Translations under genes and position numbers: made by a program
From: an uncultured Clostridia bacterium
GTDB lineage: Bacteria; Bacillota; Clostridia; Oscillospirales; Ruminococcaceae
Direction of reading: 5' to 3'
Assembly (NCBI GenBank): GCA_947175045.1
Contig: CAMWLH010000014.1
Span: 1-15,295 of the forward strand
DNA: 15,295 bases
Notes under the pieces: generated by a model
Databases searched by the model: none
What the model saw: the letters and a program-made list of their open reading frames with translations, nothing else
What the model was told of the DNA's origin: nothing
Shown here: one piece after another, positions 5,734-13,448 of the stretch
Layout: each line of letters starts with the position of its first letter
Numbering within the stretch: the first letter of the stretch is position 1

Positions 5734-7395
5734 ATGACAAACGCAAACAAATATGAACGCAGATATTTTATGCCGCCGTTCCCCTGTCTGGACTGGACGA
5801 CAAGGGAATATGTCGAGAAGCCGCCCACCTGGTGCAGCGTCGACCTGCGCGACGGCAATCAGGCGCTTATTATTCCGATGAGCCTGGAGGAAAAGCTGGA
5901 ATTTTTCGGGTATCTGGTTGAGGTGGGCTTTAAGGAGATCGAGATAGGATTTCCCGCGGCGAGCGACACGGAATACGAGTTCTGCCGCGCGCTTATCGAG
6001 CGGAACCTTATCCCCGACGACGTGACGGTTCAGGTGCTCACGCAGTCGCGCGAGCATATAATCAAAAAGACATTCGAGGCGCTGAAGGGCTGCAAAAGCG
6101 CCATAGTACATCTTTACAATTCTACCTCGGTAGCGCAGCGCGAGCAGGTGTTCCGTAAGAGCAAGCAGGAGATCACTGACATAGCGGTAACGGGCGCGAA
6201 AATGCTCAACGAGTATAAGGAGAAGACACCGGGGAATTTCCGCTTTGAATACTCCCCCGAGAGCTTTACGGGAACCGAGCCGGAATTTGCGGCGGAGATA
6301 TGCAACGCGGTGATAGATATATGGAAGCCTACCCCCGACAACAAGGTGATAATAAATCTGCCCGTTACGGTGGCGGAGTCCATGTCTCACGTTTACGCGC
6401 AGCAGATAGAGTATATGTGCAAAACGCTCCACAACAGGGAGAACGTTATAGTGTCGCTGCACCCGCACAACGACAGGGGCTGCGCGGTAGCCGATACGGA
6501 GCTCGGGCTGCTGGCGGGCGCTGACAGAGTGGAGGGAACTCTTTTCGGAAACGGCGAGCGCACGGGAAACGTGGATATAATCACGCTGGCGCTGAATATG
6601 TATCTCCACGGCACGGAGCCGCAGCTTGATCTTTCAAATCTGCCCAAGCTCACGGAGGCTTATGAGCGCCTTACGAGAATGAGGGTCTACGAGCGTATGC
6701 CGTACAGCGGGCAGCTTGTCTACGCGGCGTTCAGCGGCTCTCACCAGGACGCTATCGCAAAGGGAATGAAGTGGCGTGAGGAAAAGAACACCGAAAAGTG
6801 GAACGTTCCCTATATCCCCATAGATCCGCACGACGTGGGGCGCGAATACGAGGGCGACGTTATCCGTATCAATTCCCAGTCGGGAAAGGGCGGTATCGGC
6901 TACCTTATGGAGCAGACCTACGGCATCAATATGCCGCCGAAAATGCGGGAGCATTTCGGGTATATCGTCAAGGGAGTGTCCGACAGGGCGCATAAGGAGC
7001 TTATGCCAGATGAAATCTACGGTATATTTGAGGAGAATTATCTGCGCCGCGCTCCGTTGGAGCTTGTCGAGGCTCACTATACGCAAGGCGATATGATAAC
7101 CGCACAGGTGGCGCTTAAGATAAACGGAGAGAAGCGGGTGCTCAGCGGCGAGGGCAACGGCCGCCTTGACGCGGTGTCCAACGCGATAAAGAACGGTCTC
7201 GGAATTGATTACCATATCGAGACGTTTACAGAAAACGCTATGGAGCAGTCGTCAAAATCCAAGGCGGCTTCCTACATAGGAATAACCACGCCGACGGGAA
7301 TAAGCTGGGGCGCGGGCATACATACGGATATCATCACAGCTTCGCTGCGGGCGCTGATATCGGCGATAAACAACTCAAAGCTGATAAATGTGTGA
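5734..7395 (+). CDS. leuA: 2-isopropylmalate synthase, long (LeuA2-like) form
   Basis: This 553-residue enzyme condenses acetyl-CoA with 2-ketoisovalerate, the first committed step of leucine synthesis. The catalytic barrel shows WCSVDLRDGNQAL (33-45) with the conserved R39-D40, the metal-binding HxH at H243/H245 in LHPHNDRGCAVAD, and LFGNGERTGNVD (270-281). The C-terminal part from about 430 to 553 is the LeuA regulatory/dimer domain, ending with a glycine-rich stretch (GISWGAGIHTDIITAS), so feedback inhibition by leucine is likely. Length and the N-terminal extension resemble the actinobacterial type rather than the about 510-residue enteric type. The ATG has AGAGGG upstream. Expression is controlled by the leucine T-box, and the stop overlaps or abuts the sirtuin gene. 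No other leu or ilv gene is present in the window. Confidence 0.96.
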   Translation: MTNANKYERRYFMPPFPCLDWTTREYVEKPPTWCSVDLRDGNQALIIPMSLEEKLEFFGYLVEVGFKEIEIGFPAASDTEYEFCRALIERNLIPDDVTVQVLTQSREHIIKKTFEALKGCKSAIVHLYNSTSVAQREQVFRKSKQEITDIAVTGAKMLNEYKEKTPGNFRFEYSPESFTGTEPEFAAEICNAVIDIWKPTPDNKVIINLPVTVAESMSHVYAQQIEYMCKTLHNRENVIVSLHPHNDRGCAVADTELGLLAGADRVEGTLFGNGERTGNVDIITLALNMYLHGTEPQLDLSNLPKLTEAYERLTRMRVYERMPYSGQLVYAAFSGSHQDAIAKGMKWREEKNTEKWNVPYIPIDPHDVGREYEGDVIRINSQSGKGGIGYLMEQTYGINMPPKMREHFGYIVKGVSDRAHKELMPDEIYGIFEENYLRRAPLELVEAHYTQGDMITAQVALKINGEKRVLSGEGNGRLDAVSNAIKNGLGIDYHIETFTENAMEQSSKSKAASYIGITTPTGISWGAGIHTDIITASLRALISAINNSKLINV

Positions 7396-7408
7396 ATTGG
7401 TGAATAAA

Positions 7409-8122
7409 ATGAATTTACAGGAAATCATTGACGACAGCAAGCGGATAGTTTTCTTTGGCGGTGCGGGAGTTTCCACCGAGAGCGGCATTCCTGATTTCCG
7501 CAGCGCGGACGGGCTGTATTCGCAGAAATACAGCTATCCGCCCGAGCAGATAGTCAGCCACAGCTTTTATATGAGTAATACGGAGGAGTTCTATCGGTTT
7601 TACAGGGACAGAATGATATTCCCCGACGCTAAGCCAAACGCTGCGCATTTGAAGCTGGCGGAGCTGGAGGAGGCGGGAAAGCTCTCCTGCGTGATAACAC
7701 AGAATATCGACGGGCTTCACCAAGCGGCAGGCAGCAAAAATGTGGTGGAGCTTCACGGCAGCGTTCACAGAAATTACTGCGAGCGGTGCGGGAAATTCCA
7801 CCCGCTGTCGGCGGTAACGGAGAGCGCGGGAGTTCCCCATTGTGAGTGCGGAGGTAGAATAAAGCCCGACGTGGTGCTGTACGAGGAGGGGCTCAAGGAG
7901 GAAGATATAGTCCGCGCGACAGAGGAAATTGCGGCGGCGGATACGCTGATAATCGGCGGGACATCGCTTGTGGTGTACCCCGCGGCAGGGCTGGTGAGAT
8001 ATTTCGGCGGAAAGCATCTTGTTGTGATAAACAAGTCGGAGATCAGCGCGGATAAGTCCGCGGAGCTGGTGATAAATGACAGTATTGGCAAGGTGATGGA
8101 AGGAATAAGGGTCGACAACTAA
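7409..8122 (+). CDS. cobB: SIR2-family NAD-dependent protein deacylase (sirtuin)
   Basis: This is a 237-residue single-domain sirtuin. It has the NAD-binding GAGVSTESGIPDFRS (18-32), TQNIDGLH (97-104), the catalytic His116 in ELHGS, and a zinc site of C124/C127 and C145/C147. The usual CxxC second half is CxC (HCECGG), a common variant. LYEEGL replaces the FGE motif. It removes acetyl or longer acyl groups from lysines using NAD. The ATG at 7409 is preferred because it gives the normal sirtuin N-terminus and has a GGTG upstream. An ATG at 7388 would overlap leuA by 8 nt and lacks a ribosome site. Its position directly after leuA, with no promoter visible between, places it under the leucine T-box. 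Confidence 0.93.
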   Translation: MNLQEIIDDSKRIVFFGGAGVSTESGIPDFRSADGLYSQKYSYPPEQIVSHSFYMSNTEEFYRFYRDRMIFPDAKPNAAHLKLAELEEAGKLSCVITQNIDGLHQAAGSKNVVELHGSVHRNYCERCGKFHPLSAVTESAGVPHCECGGRIKPDVVLYEEGLKEEDIVRATEEIAAADTLIIGGTSLVVYPAAGLVRYFGGKHLVVINKSEISADKSAELVINDSIGKVMEGIRVDN

Positions 8123-8160
8123 CAGCAGCCCGGAGCCGCGCCGAAAAGCAATGTGCGCAT

Positions 8161-8314
8161 ACAGCGACAAAAAGCCCGCGCAGGAAATTTTCCGCAAGCC
8201 GCAGTGAAAGCGCAACGGAGCGTAAGCGGAGTGGAGCTTTTACTGCGAGCTGGCACACTCCACTGCGAAGCGGTTGAGTGTGCGGTGCGGAAAATTTCAA
8301 ATCTAAATAAGGAG
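8161..8314 (+). repeat. Dispersed leader repeat, copy C (longest)
   Basis: This is the fullest version of the element, filling the gap between the sirtuin stop and the zinc-ribbon gene and ending at its GGAG Shine-Dalgarno. Its core at 8184-8298 is bounded by perfect 13-nt inverted repeats (GAAATTTTCCGCA at 8184-8196, TGCGGAAAATTTC at 8286-8298). Inside are an 11-bp stem (GCAGTGAAAGC with GCTTTTACTGC) and a 7-bp stem (CACACTC with GAGTGTG). Compared with the copy at 5629 it carries an extra segment of roughly 40 nt that forms the second stem. It resembles a miniature inverted-repeat element or a structured leader RNA. Confidence 0.75.
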
Positions 8315-8320
8315 AACAGT

Positions 8321-9418
8321 ATGGGGATACAAACCGTAACCTATCAGTGCCCGAATTGCAACGCGGCGCTGGAGTATGACAACAGTCTTGGGAAGTTCCG
8401 CTGCTTTTACTGCGACGGGGTATTTGAGGAGCGGGAAATAAAGGATCTGTTCAAGGACAACGAGCAGATGTCGCTTGAGGAGAATGAGGCGGAGCTTACC
8501 GCGGAACAGGCGCAGGACGAGGAATTTGCGCAGCAGAGCGCTCTTTACAGCTGTCCGAATTGCGGAGCGGGCGTTATCTGCGACAGCCTTACGGCTTCAA
8601 CGCGCTGCCATTTCTGCCATACGCCGGTCATATTGTCGGGGCGGCTCTCGGGGGATTTCAAGCCCGACGTCATCATACCGTTCACGACAACGCGGGAGCA
8701 GGCGGAAAGCGGGTTCAGCAAGTACATACAGGGGAAATTCCTGCTGCCCAAGGGGTTTAAAGAGAATGCGAGGATAAACAGCATTTCCGCGCTGTACGTT
8801 CCCTATTGGCTGAAAAGCGGACTGGTGGATGCGGTAATGTCCGCCACAGGGAAAAAGGTGACAAGCTGGAGCAGAGGGAACACGCGCTATGTCAACACCA
8901 AGGTGTATAATGTGGAGCGCGGCATGGAGATGGCGTTCATAAGAGTGCCATGCGACGGGTCGCGGCGAATTGACGACAGCCTTATGGAGAGCATAGAGCC
9001 GTTCAATTACGGAGGACTGAAGCCGTTTTCCATGTCCTACCTGTCGGGCTGCGCGGCGGAGAAATACGACGTTCCCAAGCAGGAGGCAGCGCAGCGCATA
9101 GATCAGCGTGTGCGCGAGGCAACGGAGCAAATGCTGAAGGAGAACGCAAAGGAATACGGCACGCTTGAAAATGTGCGGATAAATATCACGCCCCGCCGTC
9201 AGACCTATGTTTACGCGCTGCTGCCGGTGTGGTTTTTAAATTATACCTATAACGGAAAGGACTACGCATTCGCCATGAATGGGCAGACGGGAACGATGTT
9301 CGGGCAGCTTCCCGTGAGCGGGCTGAAAAAGTTCCTTTTCGGCTTGGGGATATTCCTTATCCCAAGCGTGATCCCGCTGCTGGTGACTCTTCTGGGGGTG
9401 ATACAGCGTGCTTTTTGA
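8321..9418 (+). CDS. Membrane protein with two TFIIB-type zinc ribbons
   Basis: This is a 365-residue protein. Two zinc ribbons stand at the N-terminus (C10/C13...C28/C31 and C78/C81...C96/C99) separated by an acidic Glu-rich linker (about 42-72). A middle domain of unknown fold follows, and a single hydrophobic segment lies near the C-terminus (about 338-360). Such proteins are usually annotated as TFIIB-type or PriA-like zinc-ribbon proteins without known function. The ribbons do not by themselves show DNA binding. The ATG at 8321 is chosen because GGAG lies 6 nt upstream and the first ribbon starts at residue 10. An open frame continues upstream only through the repeat. The stop overlaps the GTG start of the TPM gene by 11 nt, so the two are co-translated and probably act together. 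Confidence 0.88.
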   Translation: MGIQTVTYQCPNCNAALEYDNSLGKFRCFYCDGVFEEREIKDLFKDNEQMSLEENEAELTAEQAQDEEFAQQSALYSCPNCGAGVICDSLTASTRCHFCHTPVILSGRLSGDFKPDVIIPFTTTREQAESGFSKYIQGKFLLPKGFKENARINSISALYVPYWLKSGLVDAVMSATGKKVTSWSRGNTRYVNTKVYNVERGMEMAFIRVPCDGSRRIDDSLMESIEPFNYGGLKPFSMSYLSGCAAEKYDVPKQEAAQRIDQRVREATEQMLKENAKEYGTLENVRINITPRRQTYVYALLPVWFLNYTYNGKDYAFAMNGQTGTMFGQLPVSGLKKFLFGLGIFLIPSVIPLLVTLLGVIQRAF

Positions 9419-10256
9419 TAAGGTGAAGAGAGCGTTTGCCGCGCTGACAGCGGTCACGGCGGTGTTCGGGTGCGTGTGGTGCGCGGCGTTTGTGAGTGTT
9501 CCCGCGGCGGCGGATTCGATATACAAGGTGGCGCTTGCCGATCTGGATAACTGCATTCCCGACGGGGACGAGGCGGAGCTGATACAATATATGCAGCGGG
9601 CGGCGGATAAGATCGAGTGCAATATCGGAGTAGTCATCACCGCCGATCTTAACGGCAAGACCGACGTGCAGTACTCCGAGGGATTTCTTAACGATAATTT
9701 CGGCAGGGGGAGCTCCTCCGCGGTGCTTATGCTGCTGAATACCTATGATAATCCCAAATATGACGGCTATTACGATCGGATATCGCTTGACGGGCGCGGG
9801 TATGATTATTACGACGATAATGCAAACAGGATATTTGACAGCGTGTACGACGGACTTGACTCGTCGGGGTTCGCGGAGGCGGTAAGGGAATTCTGCGACG
9901 CGCTCATAAAGTATAAGGGCAGCTCAGGAGGCGGCTACGCAGGCTCAAGCGGCGATAACGATGGAAGCTACACCATGTATGTGGGCGCGCTGGTGGTAGG
10001 TCTGATTTTGTCGCTTATCATAACTAACAACGTTGCGTCAAAATACAAAAGGAAAGCTCCTGTCAGCGCGATGAATTATCTTGATAAAAACAGGACTGCC
10101 CTCACAAGAAAAACCGACGTTTTTGTAAGGGAATACACCCGCACCTATACAAATTCAGGCAGCAGCGGCGGTCACGGCGGCGGTGGAGGACACAGCAGTC
10201 ACGGCGGAAGCCACAGAAGCGGCGGTCACAGCAGCCACAGCGGCCGCCACAGATAA
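9408..10256 (+). CDS. TPM-domain membrane protein with Gly/Ser/His-rich tail
   Basis: This is a 282-residue protein. A signal peptide (about 1-35, hydrophobic and ending VPAAA-DS) leads into an extracytoplasmic TPM-type domain (about 40-168; NIGVVITADLNGK, FGRGSSSAVLMLL, then a Tyr/Asp-rich part). Next come a Gly/Ser linker, one membrane helix (about 190-208) and a cytoplasmic segment with KYKRK. The last about 30 residues are almost only Gly, Ser, His and Arg. TPM-family proteins are linked to membrane and photosystem repair and acid phosphatase activity in other organisms; no function can be assigned here. The GTG start is supported by GGGGGTG about 6 nt upstream. It overlaps the zinc-ribbon gene. 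The His-rich tail might bind metal, which is inference. Confidence 0.85.
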   Translation: MLFDKVKRAFAALTAVTAVFGCVWCAAFVSVPAAADSIYKVALADLDNCIPDGDEAELIQYMQRAADKIECNIGVVITADLNGKTDVQYSEGFLNDNFGRGSSSAVLMLLNTYDNPKYDGYYDRISLDGRGYDYYDDNANRIFDSVYDGLDSSGFAEAVREFCDALIKYKGSSGGGYAGSSGDNDGSYTMYVGALVVGLILSLIITNNVASKYKRKAPVSAMNYLDKNRTALTRKTDVFVREYTRTYTNSGSSGGHGGGGGHSSHGGSHRSGGHSSHSGRHR

Positions 10257-10281
10257 ACCTTCTAAAAACAGGAGAAAAATA

Positions 10282-10716
10282 ATGAAGCTCGTAATACAGC
10301 GCGTTGAGCGCGCCTGCGTAAAGGTAGGCGGGGAGACCGTCGGAGAGATAGGCGGAGGTCTGCTGGTACTGGCGGGAATAGGCGCGGAGGATACCGAGGC
10401 GGACTGCGAACGTCTTGCGGCTAAGCTGGTAAATCTGCGGATATTCTCGGACAGCGAGGGCAAGACAAATCTTTCAATAAAGGACGTTGGGGGGGAACTG
10501 CTGGTGATCTCGCAGTTTACTCTATACGCAGACTGCCGCAAGGGCAACCGCCCGAATTTTCTGCTTGCCAAGGAGCCAAAAGAAGCGGAGCGTCTGTATG
10601 AATATTTTACGGAGCTATGCCGCAGGGATATCCCGGCTGTGCGAAACGGAGTTTTCGGCGCGGAAATGAAAGTAGAGCTGCTTAACGACGGTCCGTTTAC
10701 AATAATTCTTGAATGA
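10282..10716 (+). CDS. dtd: D-aminoacyl-tRNA deacylase
   Basis: This is a 144-residue enzyme, normal length for DTD. It hydrolyses D-amino acids, and misattached glycine, from tRNA. The two active-site motifs are present: SQFTLYADCRKGNRPNF (77-93) and the C-terminal NDGPFT (135-140), which holds the Gly-cisPro pair. The usual GPVT is GPFT here. The ATG at 10282 has AGGAG 7 nt upstream and follows the TPM stop by 25 nt. An open frame further upstream only reads the repetitive TPM tail in another frame. It is probably the last gene of the zinc-ribbon/TPM/dtd unit, closed by the hairpin at 10751-10791. Confidence 0.96.
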   Translation: MKLVIQRVERACVKVGGETVGEIGGGLLVLAGIGAEDTEADCERLAAKLVNLRIFSDSEGKTNLSIKDVGGELLVISQFTLYADCRKGNRPNFLLAKEPKEAERLYEYFTELCRRDIPAVRNGVFGAEMKVELLNDGPFTIILE

Positions 10717-10750
10717 AGTGCAAAAACCTAACGCAATTTAAATCATATAT

Positions 10751-10791
10751 GTGCCGACCGCCGCACCCATATTAGGTGCGGCGGTCGGCAC
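10751..10791. terminator. 17-bp perfect hairpin between converging genes
   Basis: GTGCCGACCGCCGCACC (10751-10767) and its exact complement (10775-10791) flank a 7-nt loop. It lies between the converging ends of dtd and the chemotaxis receptor gene, a natural position for a two-way terminator. Neither side has a clean U-run: minus continues AUAUAUGAUUUAAAUU, plus continues GCAAAAGG. It may work with a weak U-tract, or as an RNA 3'-end stabiliser. Confidence 0.65.
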
Positions 10792-10819
10792 GCAAAAGGT
10801 TGTATGTCGAAAACGGGGA

Positions 10820-12772
10820 TTATTCCGCTTTGAGCTTGAATTTCTCAACCATGCTGTGCATAAGCCGAGACTGGCTTGAAAGCTCCTCGGCGGTAGCCGC
10901 GCTTTCCTCGGAGGTAGCCGAGGTGGTCTGAACGACGTCGGATATCATGCCGACTCCCTGCCCGACGCGAAGAATGGACTCCGACTGCTGATTGGAAGCC
11001 GCAGAGATACGCTCCAGCATATCCATAACGCCGCTCACGCTGTCGACTGTGCGCGTAAGCGACTGAGCCGCTTCGTCGACCAGCCCCATCCCCTTGCTGA
11101 CAGCGTTTCTGGAATCATCGATAAGCAGCGACGTGTTCTGAGACGCTTCGGAGGATTTCAGCGCAAGATTGCGCACCTCGTCCGCGACAACCGCAAAGCC
11201 CTTGCCCGCTTCTCCCGCGCGCGCCGCTTCAATGGCAGCGTTAAGCGCGAGTATGTTGGTCTGGAACGCGATGTCGTTTATGGTGCTGATGATCGCGCTG
11301 ATCTTATCGGAGGTGTTGTTTATCTCGCGGATAGCGTCTATCAGCTCCTGCATTTTGTTGTTGCTTTCTTCCATATCAACGCTCGCCTTTTGGGCGTTGC
11401 TGTTCGCCGATTGAGCCATCTCCGCGTTGCTCTGTACATTATTGGAAATAGCGCCTATCGTGTCGGCAAGCTCCTTTATAGAATCTGCCTGCTGAGAAGC
11501 GCCTTGGCTCAGCGCCTGCGCGCCGTCCGCGACGTGCTCCGCGCCCGTCGCGACCTGCTCCACCGATTCCCTTATCTGATACAGAGTGCTGTTGAGAGAG
11601 CTGTGTATCGTTTTTATGGACTGCTCTATATCCGTAAAGTCTCCCTTATAGGAGGCGGTGATATCCTCGGTGAAATCCCCCTCCGCCATTTTGCCGAGAT
11701 GGTGGGAAACGTCCTTTACCATACCCGTGAGCCCTTTGACGGTCTTGTCCAGCGCCTGAGTCAGGTTTGCCGTTTCGTCCTTGAAGCCGAAGTGAGGCAC
11801 GGGTGATCCGAGATCGCCCTCCGCCAGCTTTTCAAGGCGCTCCACGCAGCCCCTGATCGGGTCGGATATGGACTTTGCGAGCCTTATCGCCACAATAAGC
11901 GACGCCAGTACTACCACGATTATTACAACAATGGTAATTACAAGGCTTTTATCGAGAGATGATTTGAATTCATGCTGGCTGACCTCGATACAGATGCTCC
12001 AGTTCTGTTCTCCGTCGATGGGGGCGTAACCGACCAGTTTGTTGTCCCCGAAGAAGTTATATGAGCCGAAGCCCGTTTCCCCACGCACCATACGTTCGTG
12101 TACGGCGGCAATGTCCGCAACGGAGGGATCGTTTTTCGCCGCTTCGATCATATTGGTGCCTTCCTCAACGTATATGCTGTTTTCATGCCCGATCATATTT
12201 CCGCGGTTGTCGATAACGTAAGCGAAGCCGTTGTCGCCCATGCGAAGATCGACCACTATATCCGTAAGGAAATCCGCGTTGATCGCCCCGTAGACTATCC
12301 CGTCAAACTCTCCGTTAGTGATTATCGGCACCTCAAGAATAAATACCATCTGAGAGCCGTCGTTCATAATATCTGTGATATAGGGTTTTAACGTATCCCT
12401 GCACGTCACGAAGTAATCCATATCCCCGTAATTGTCGCCGGTGGAAGCCGTTCCCGACCTGTCCATTTTGCCTACGTAAATAAATCCGTTGCGCTCCGCC
12501 ATATCCGCTGTGATTGCGGCAAGCTCGGCGGAAACAGGATTGGATTCGCGGAAAATATCCATCACGGCGGCTTCCTTTAAGGGAGACCAGTAGTTATCCA
12601 TCTTCCACTTTACCGCGCTCGCCGCCATTTTAGTGGCGGGACCCACCGTCTTTTCCTGTAAAGAGTCGATCCCGCTCGCGTTCATAAACGCTGTGATCGC
12701 TCCGATCAATATCGAGCCTATCAGTACGACCGACAGAATACGAACAAAAATCTTTGATTTGATAGATCTCAC
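10820..12772 (-). CDS. Methyl-accepting chemotaxis receptor with dCache-type sensor
   Basis: This is a 650-residue transmembrane receptor. TM1 lies at about 12-30, an extracytoplasmic double-Cache-like ligand domain at about 35-275, and TM2 at about 277-298. A HAMP segment (about 299-350, ending LAEGDLG) is followed by a second HAMP-like repeat ([10 protein letters not shown], 362-371). Then comes the long signalling coiled coil with the highly conserved tip at 497-531 ([27 protein letters not shown]), which binds CheA/CheW. The ligand is unknown; dCache domains often bind amino acids or other small metabolites. The start is GTG with GGAGG 9 nt upstream. It has its own promoter at 12839-12867. 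No che or flagellar genes are in the window, so it is an orphan receptor that must plug into machinery encoded elsewhere. Confidence 0.95.
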   Translation of the reverse strand: MRSIKSKIFVRILSVVLIGSILIGAITAFMNASGIDSLQEKTVGPATKMAASAVKWKMDNYWSPLKEAAVMDIFRESNPVSAELAAITADMAERNGFIYVGKMDRSGTASTGDNYGDMDYFVTCRDTLKPYITDIMNDGSQMVFILEVPIITNGEFDGIVYGAINADFLTDIVVDLRMGDNGFAYVIDNRGNMIGHENSIYVEEGTNMIEAAKNDPSVADIAAVHERMVRGETGFGSYNFFGDNKLVGYAPIDGEQNWSICIEVSQHEFKSSLDKSLVITIVVIIVVVLASLIVAIRLAKSISDPIRGCVERLEKLAEGDLGSPVPHFGFKDETANLTQALDKTVKGLTGMVKDVSHHLGKMAEGDFTEDITASYKGDFTDIEQSIKTIHSSLNSTLYQIRESVEQVATGAEHVADGAQALSQGASQQADSIKELADTIGAISNNVQSNAEMAQSANSNAQKASVDMEESNNKMQELIDAIREINNTSDKISAIISTINDIAFQTNILALNAAIEAARAGEAGKGFAVVADEVRNLALKSSEASQNTSLLIDDSRNAVSKGMGLVDEAAQSLTRTVDSVSGVMDMLERISAASNQQSESILRVGQGVGMISDVVQTTSATSEESAATAEELSSQSRLMHSMVEKFKLKAE

Positions 12773-12838
12773 AGTTGTTTTCCTCCGTTTTTCATTTTAA
12801 TAAAACAAAAAGTCAGCAGAAACCGGCTGATAAGACTA

Positions 12839-12867
12839 ATTATAACATATATCCCCATCAAAATCAA
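12839..12867 (-). promoter_or_regulatory. Promoter of the chemotaxis receptor gene
   Basis: On the minus strand: -35 TTGATT (12867-12862), 17-nt spacer, -10 TATAAT (12844-12839) with TGT before it. Expected start is near 12832, about 60 nt before the GTG start codon, with a short weak hairpin (CAGC/GCTG) in the leader. The rest of the 12773-13020 gap holds no supported gene. Confidence 0.78.
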
Positions 12868-13020
12868 TATATTTTTGCCGCCGCACAAAAAATTGTGTGA
12901 TTCCAACTCGGCTCTTATATAAAGCGTTGTATTTGGCATTTGGGCTTTTATGTTGTGCTGACAAGGGGCTTGTATATGCTGATGATAGGCAAGCGATCTG
13001 AAATTCACATTCGGAAGCGG

Positions 13021-13293
13021 TTATTTCATCAGCTCATTTGATAATCGTATAATTTCGGGAGCGAGCTTTGTGCGCTGTCTTTTGGTAACGGCATTATAGA
13101 GCGGATAGGCGCAGATAATGCCGATCATTCCGACTATTCCGACGGCTATTCCCGGAATAAACAGATTTCCTCCCCACGCCATGCACATACTCATTCCCGT
13201 ACCCATGACAAGCGAGCCGATGATACCCACTATCAGCGCGGCGACAGTTCCGGGCTTGGTCACACTTTTGTCCAGTCGGCGCAGCCGTTCCAT
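13021..13293 (-). CDS. Small two-helix membrane protein, downstream half
   Basis: With ATG at 13291-13293 this is a 90-residue protein: a basic N-terminus (MERLRRLDK), two hydrophobic helices (about 17-35 and 45-65) rich in Gly, Met and Ile, then a charged cytoplasmic tail ending LAPEIIRLSNELMK. A GTG at 13314 would add seven residues. The start overlaps the stop of the short upstream frame as TAATG. The hydrophobic part (SLVMGTGMSMCMAWG) resembles the first helix of the upstream frame (GLLFGIGMCMCLLS), so both look like pieces of one repeated-helix small membrane protein. The function is unknown. The long conserved-looking tail argues that this frame is translated. Confidence 0.7.
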   Translation of the reverse strand: MERLRRLDKSVTKPGTVAALIVGIIGSLVMGTGMSMCMAWGGNLFIPGIAVGIVGMIGIICAYPLYNAVTKRQRTKLAPEIIRLSNELMK

Positions 13294-13382
13294 TACGAAA
13301 GCAGACACATACACATTCCTATCCCGAATAGCAGTCCGCCGATCACTCCCAGAGCCAATGTAATAAAGTTTTCTTTTTTCAT
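13293..13382 (-). CDS. 29-residue membrane peptide ORF, upstream half
   Basis: ATG at 13380-13382 has a strong GGAGG 8 nt upstream, better than any start of the downstream frame. The product is one short lysine-led N-terminus followed by a single hydrophobic helix with GVIGGLLFGIGMCMC, then TAA at 13295-13293. The stop shares a base with the next ATG (TAATG). It could be a true leader peptide that couples translation, or the N-terminus of a longer protein broken by a one-base frameshift. Confidence 0.6.
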   Translation of the reverse strand: MKKENFITLALGVIGGLLFGIGMCMCLLS

Positions 13383-13431
13383 AATGAATTCCTCCGATCG
13401 TTTTGGTGAGCTTATCTCACTTGATGGCTAT

Positions 13432-13437
13432 ATTCTA
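13432..13437 (-). promoter_or_regulatory. Putative -10 box for the small membrane protein
   Basis: TAGAAT on the minus strand (13437-13432) is the only good -10 candidate before the ATG at 13382. No -35 match is found 17 nt upstream. That region is instead occupied by the phased direct repeats at 13449-13491, which fits a promoter that needs an activator. Confidence 0.45.
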
Positions 13438-13448
13438 CATCATGAATG

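Noticed and set aside
5545..6609. Long minus-strand open frame opposite leuA and the T-box
   Set aside because: It is antisense to well-supported LeuA motifs, rich in His, Arg and Leu as frame shadows are, has no ribosome site, and runs through the terminator.
7409..8122. Sirtuin as part of an anti-phage defence system
   Set aside because: It is a single-domain CobB-type protein of normal length next to leuA, with no partner such as HerA, TIR or a sensor domain.
8153..8320. Upstream extension of the zinc-ribbon protein
   Set aside because: It would translate the dispersed repeat; the ATG at 8321 has a good GGAG and the first zinc ribbon follows directly.
10183..10281. Upstream extension of Dtd
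   Set aside because: It reads the TPM tail repeat in another frame as Ala/Thr-rich sequence; the DTD family starts at MKLVIQRV.
12769..13008. Minus-strand 79-residue frame upstream of the chemoreceptor
   Set aside because: It covers the receptor promoter and leader, lacks a ribosome site, and has no recognisable family.
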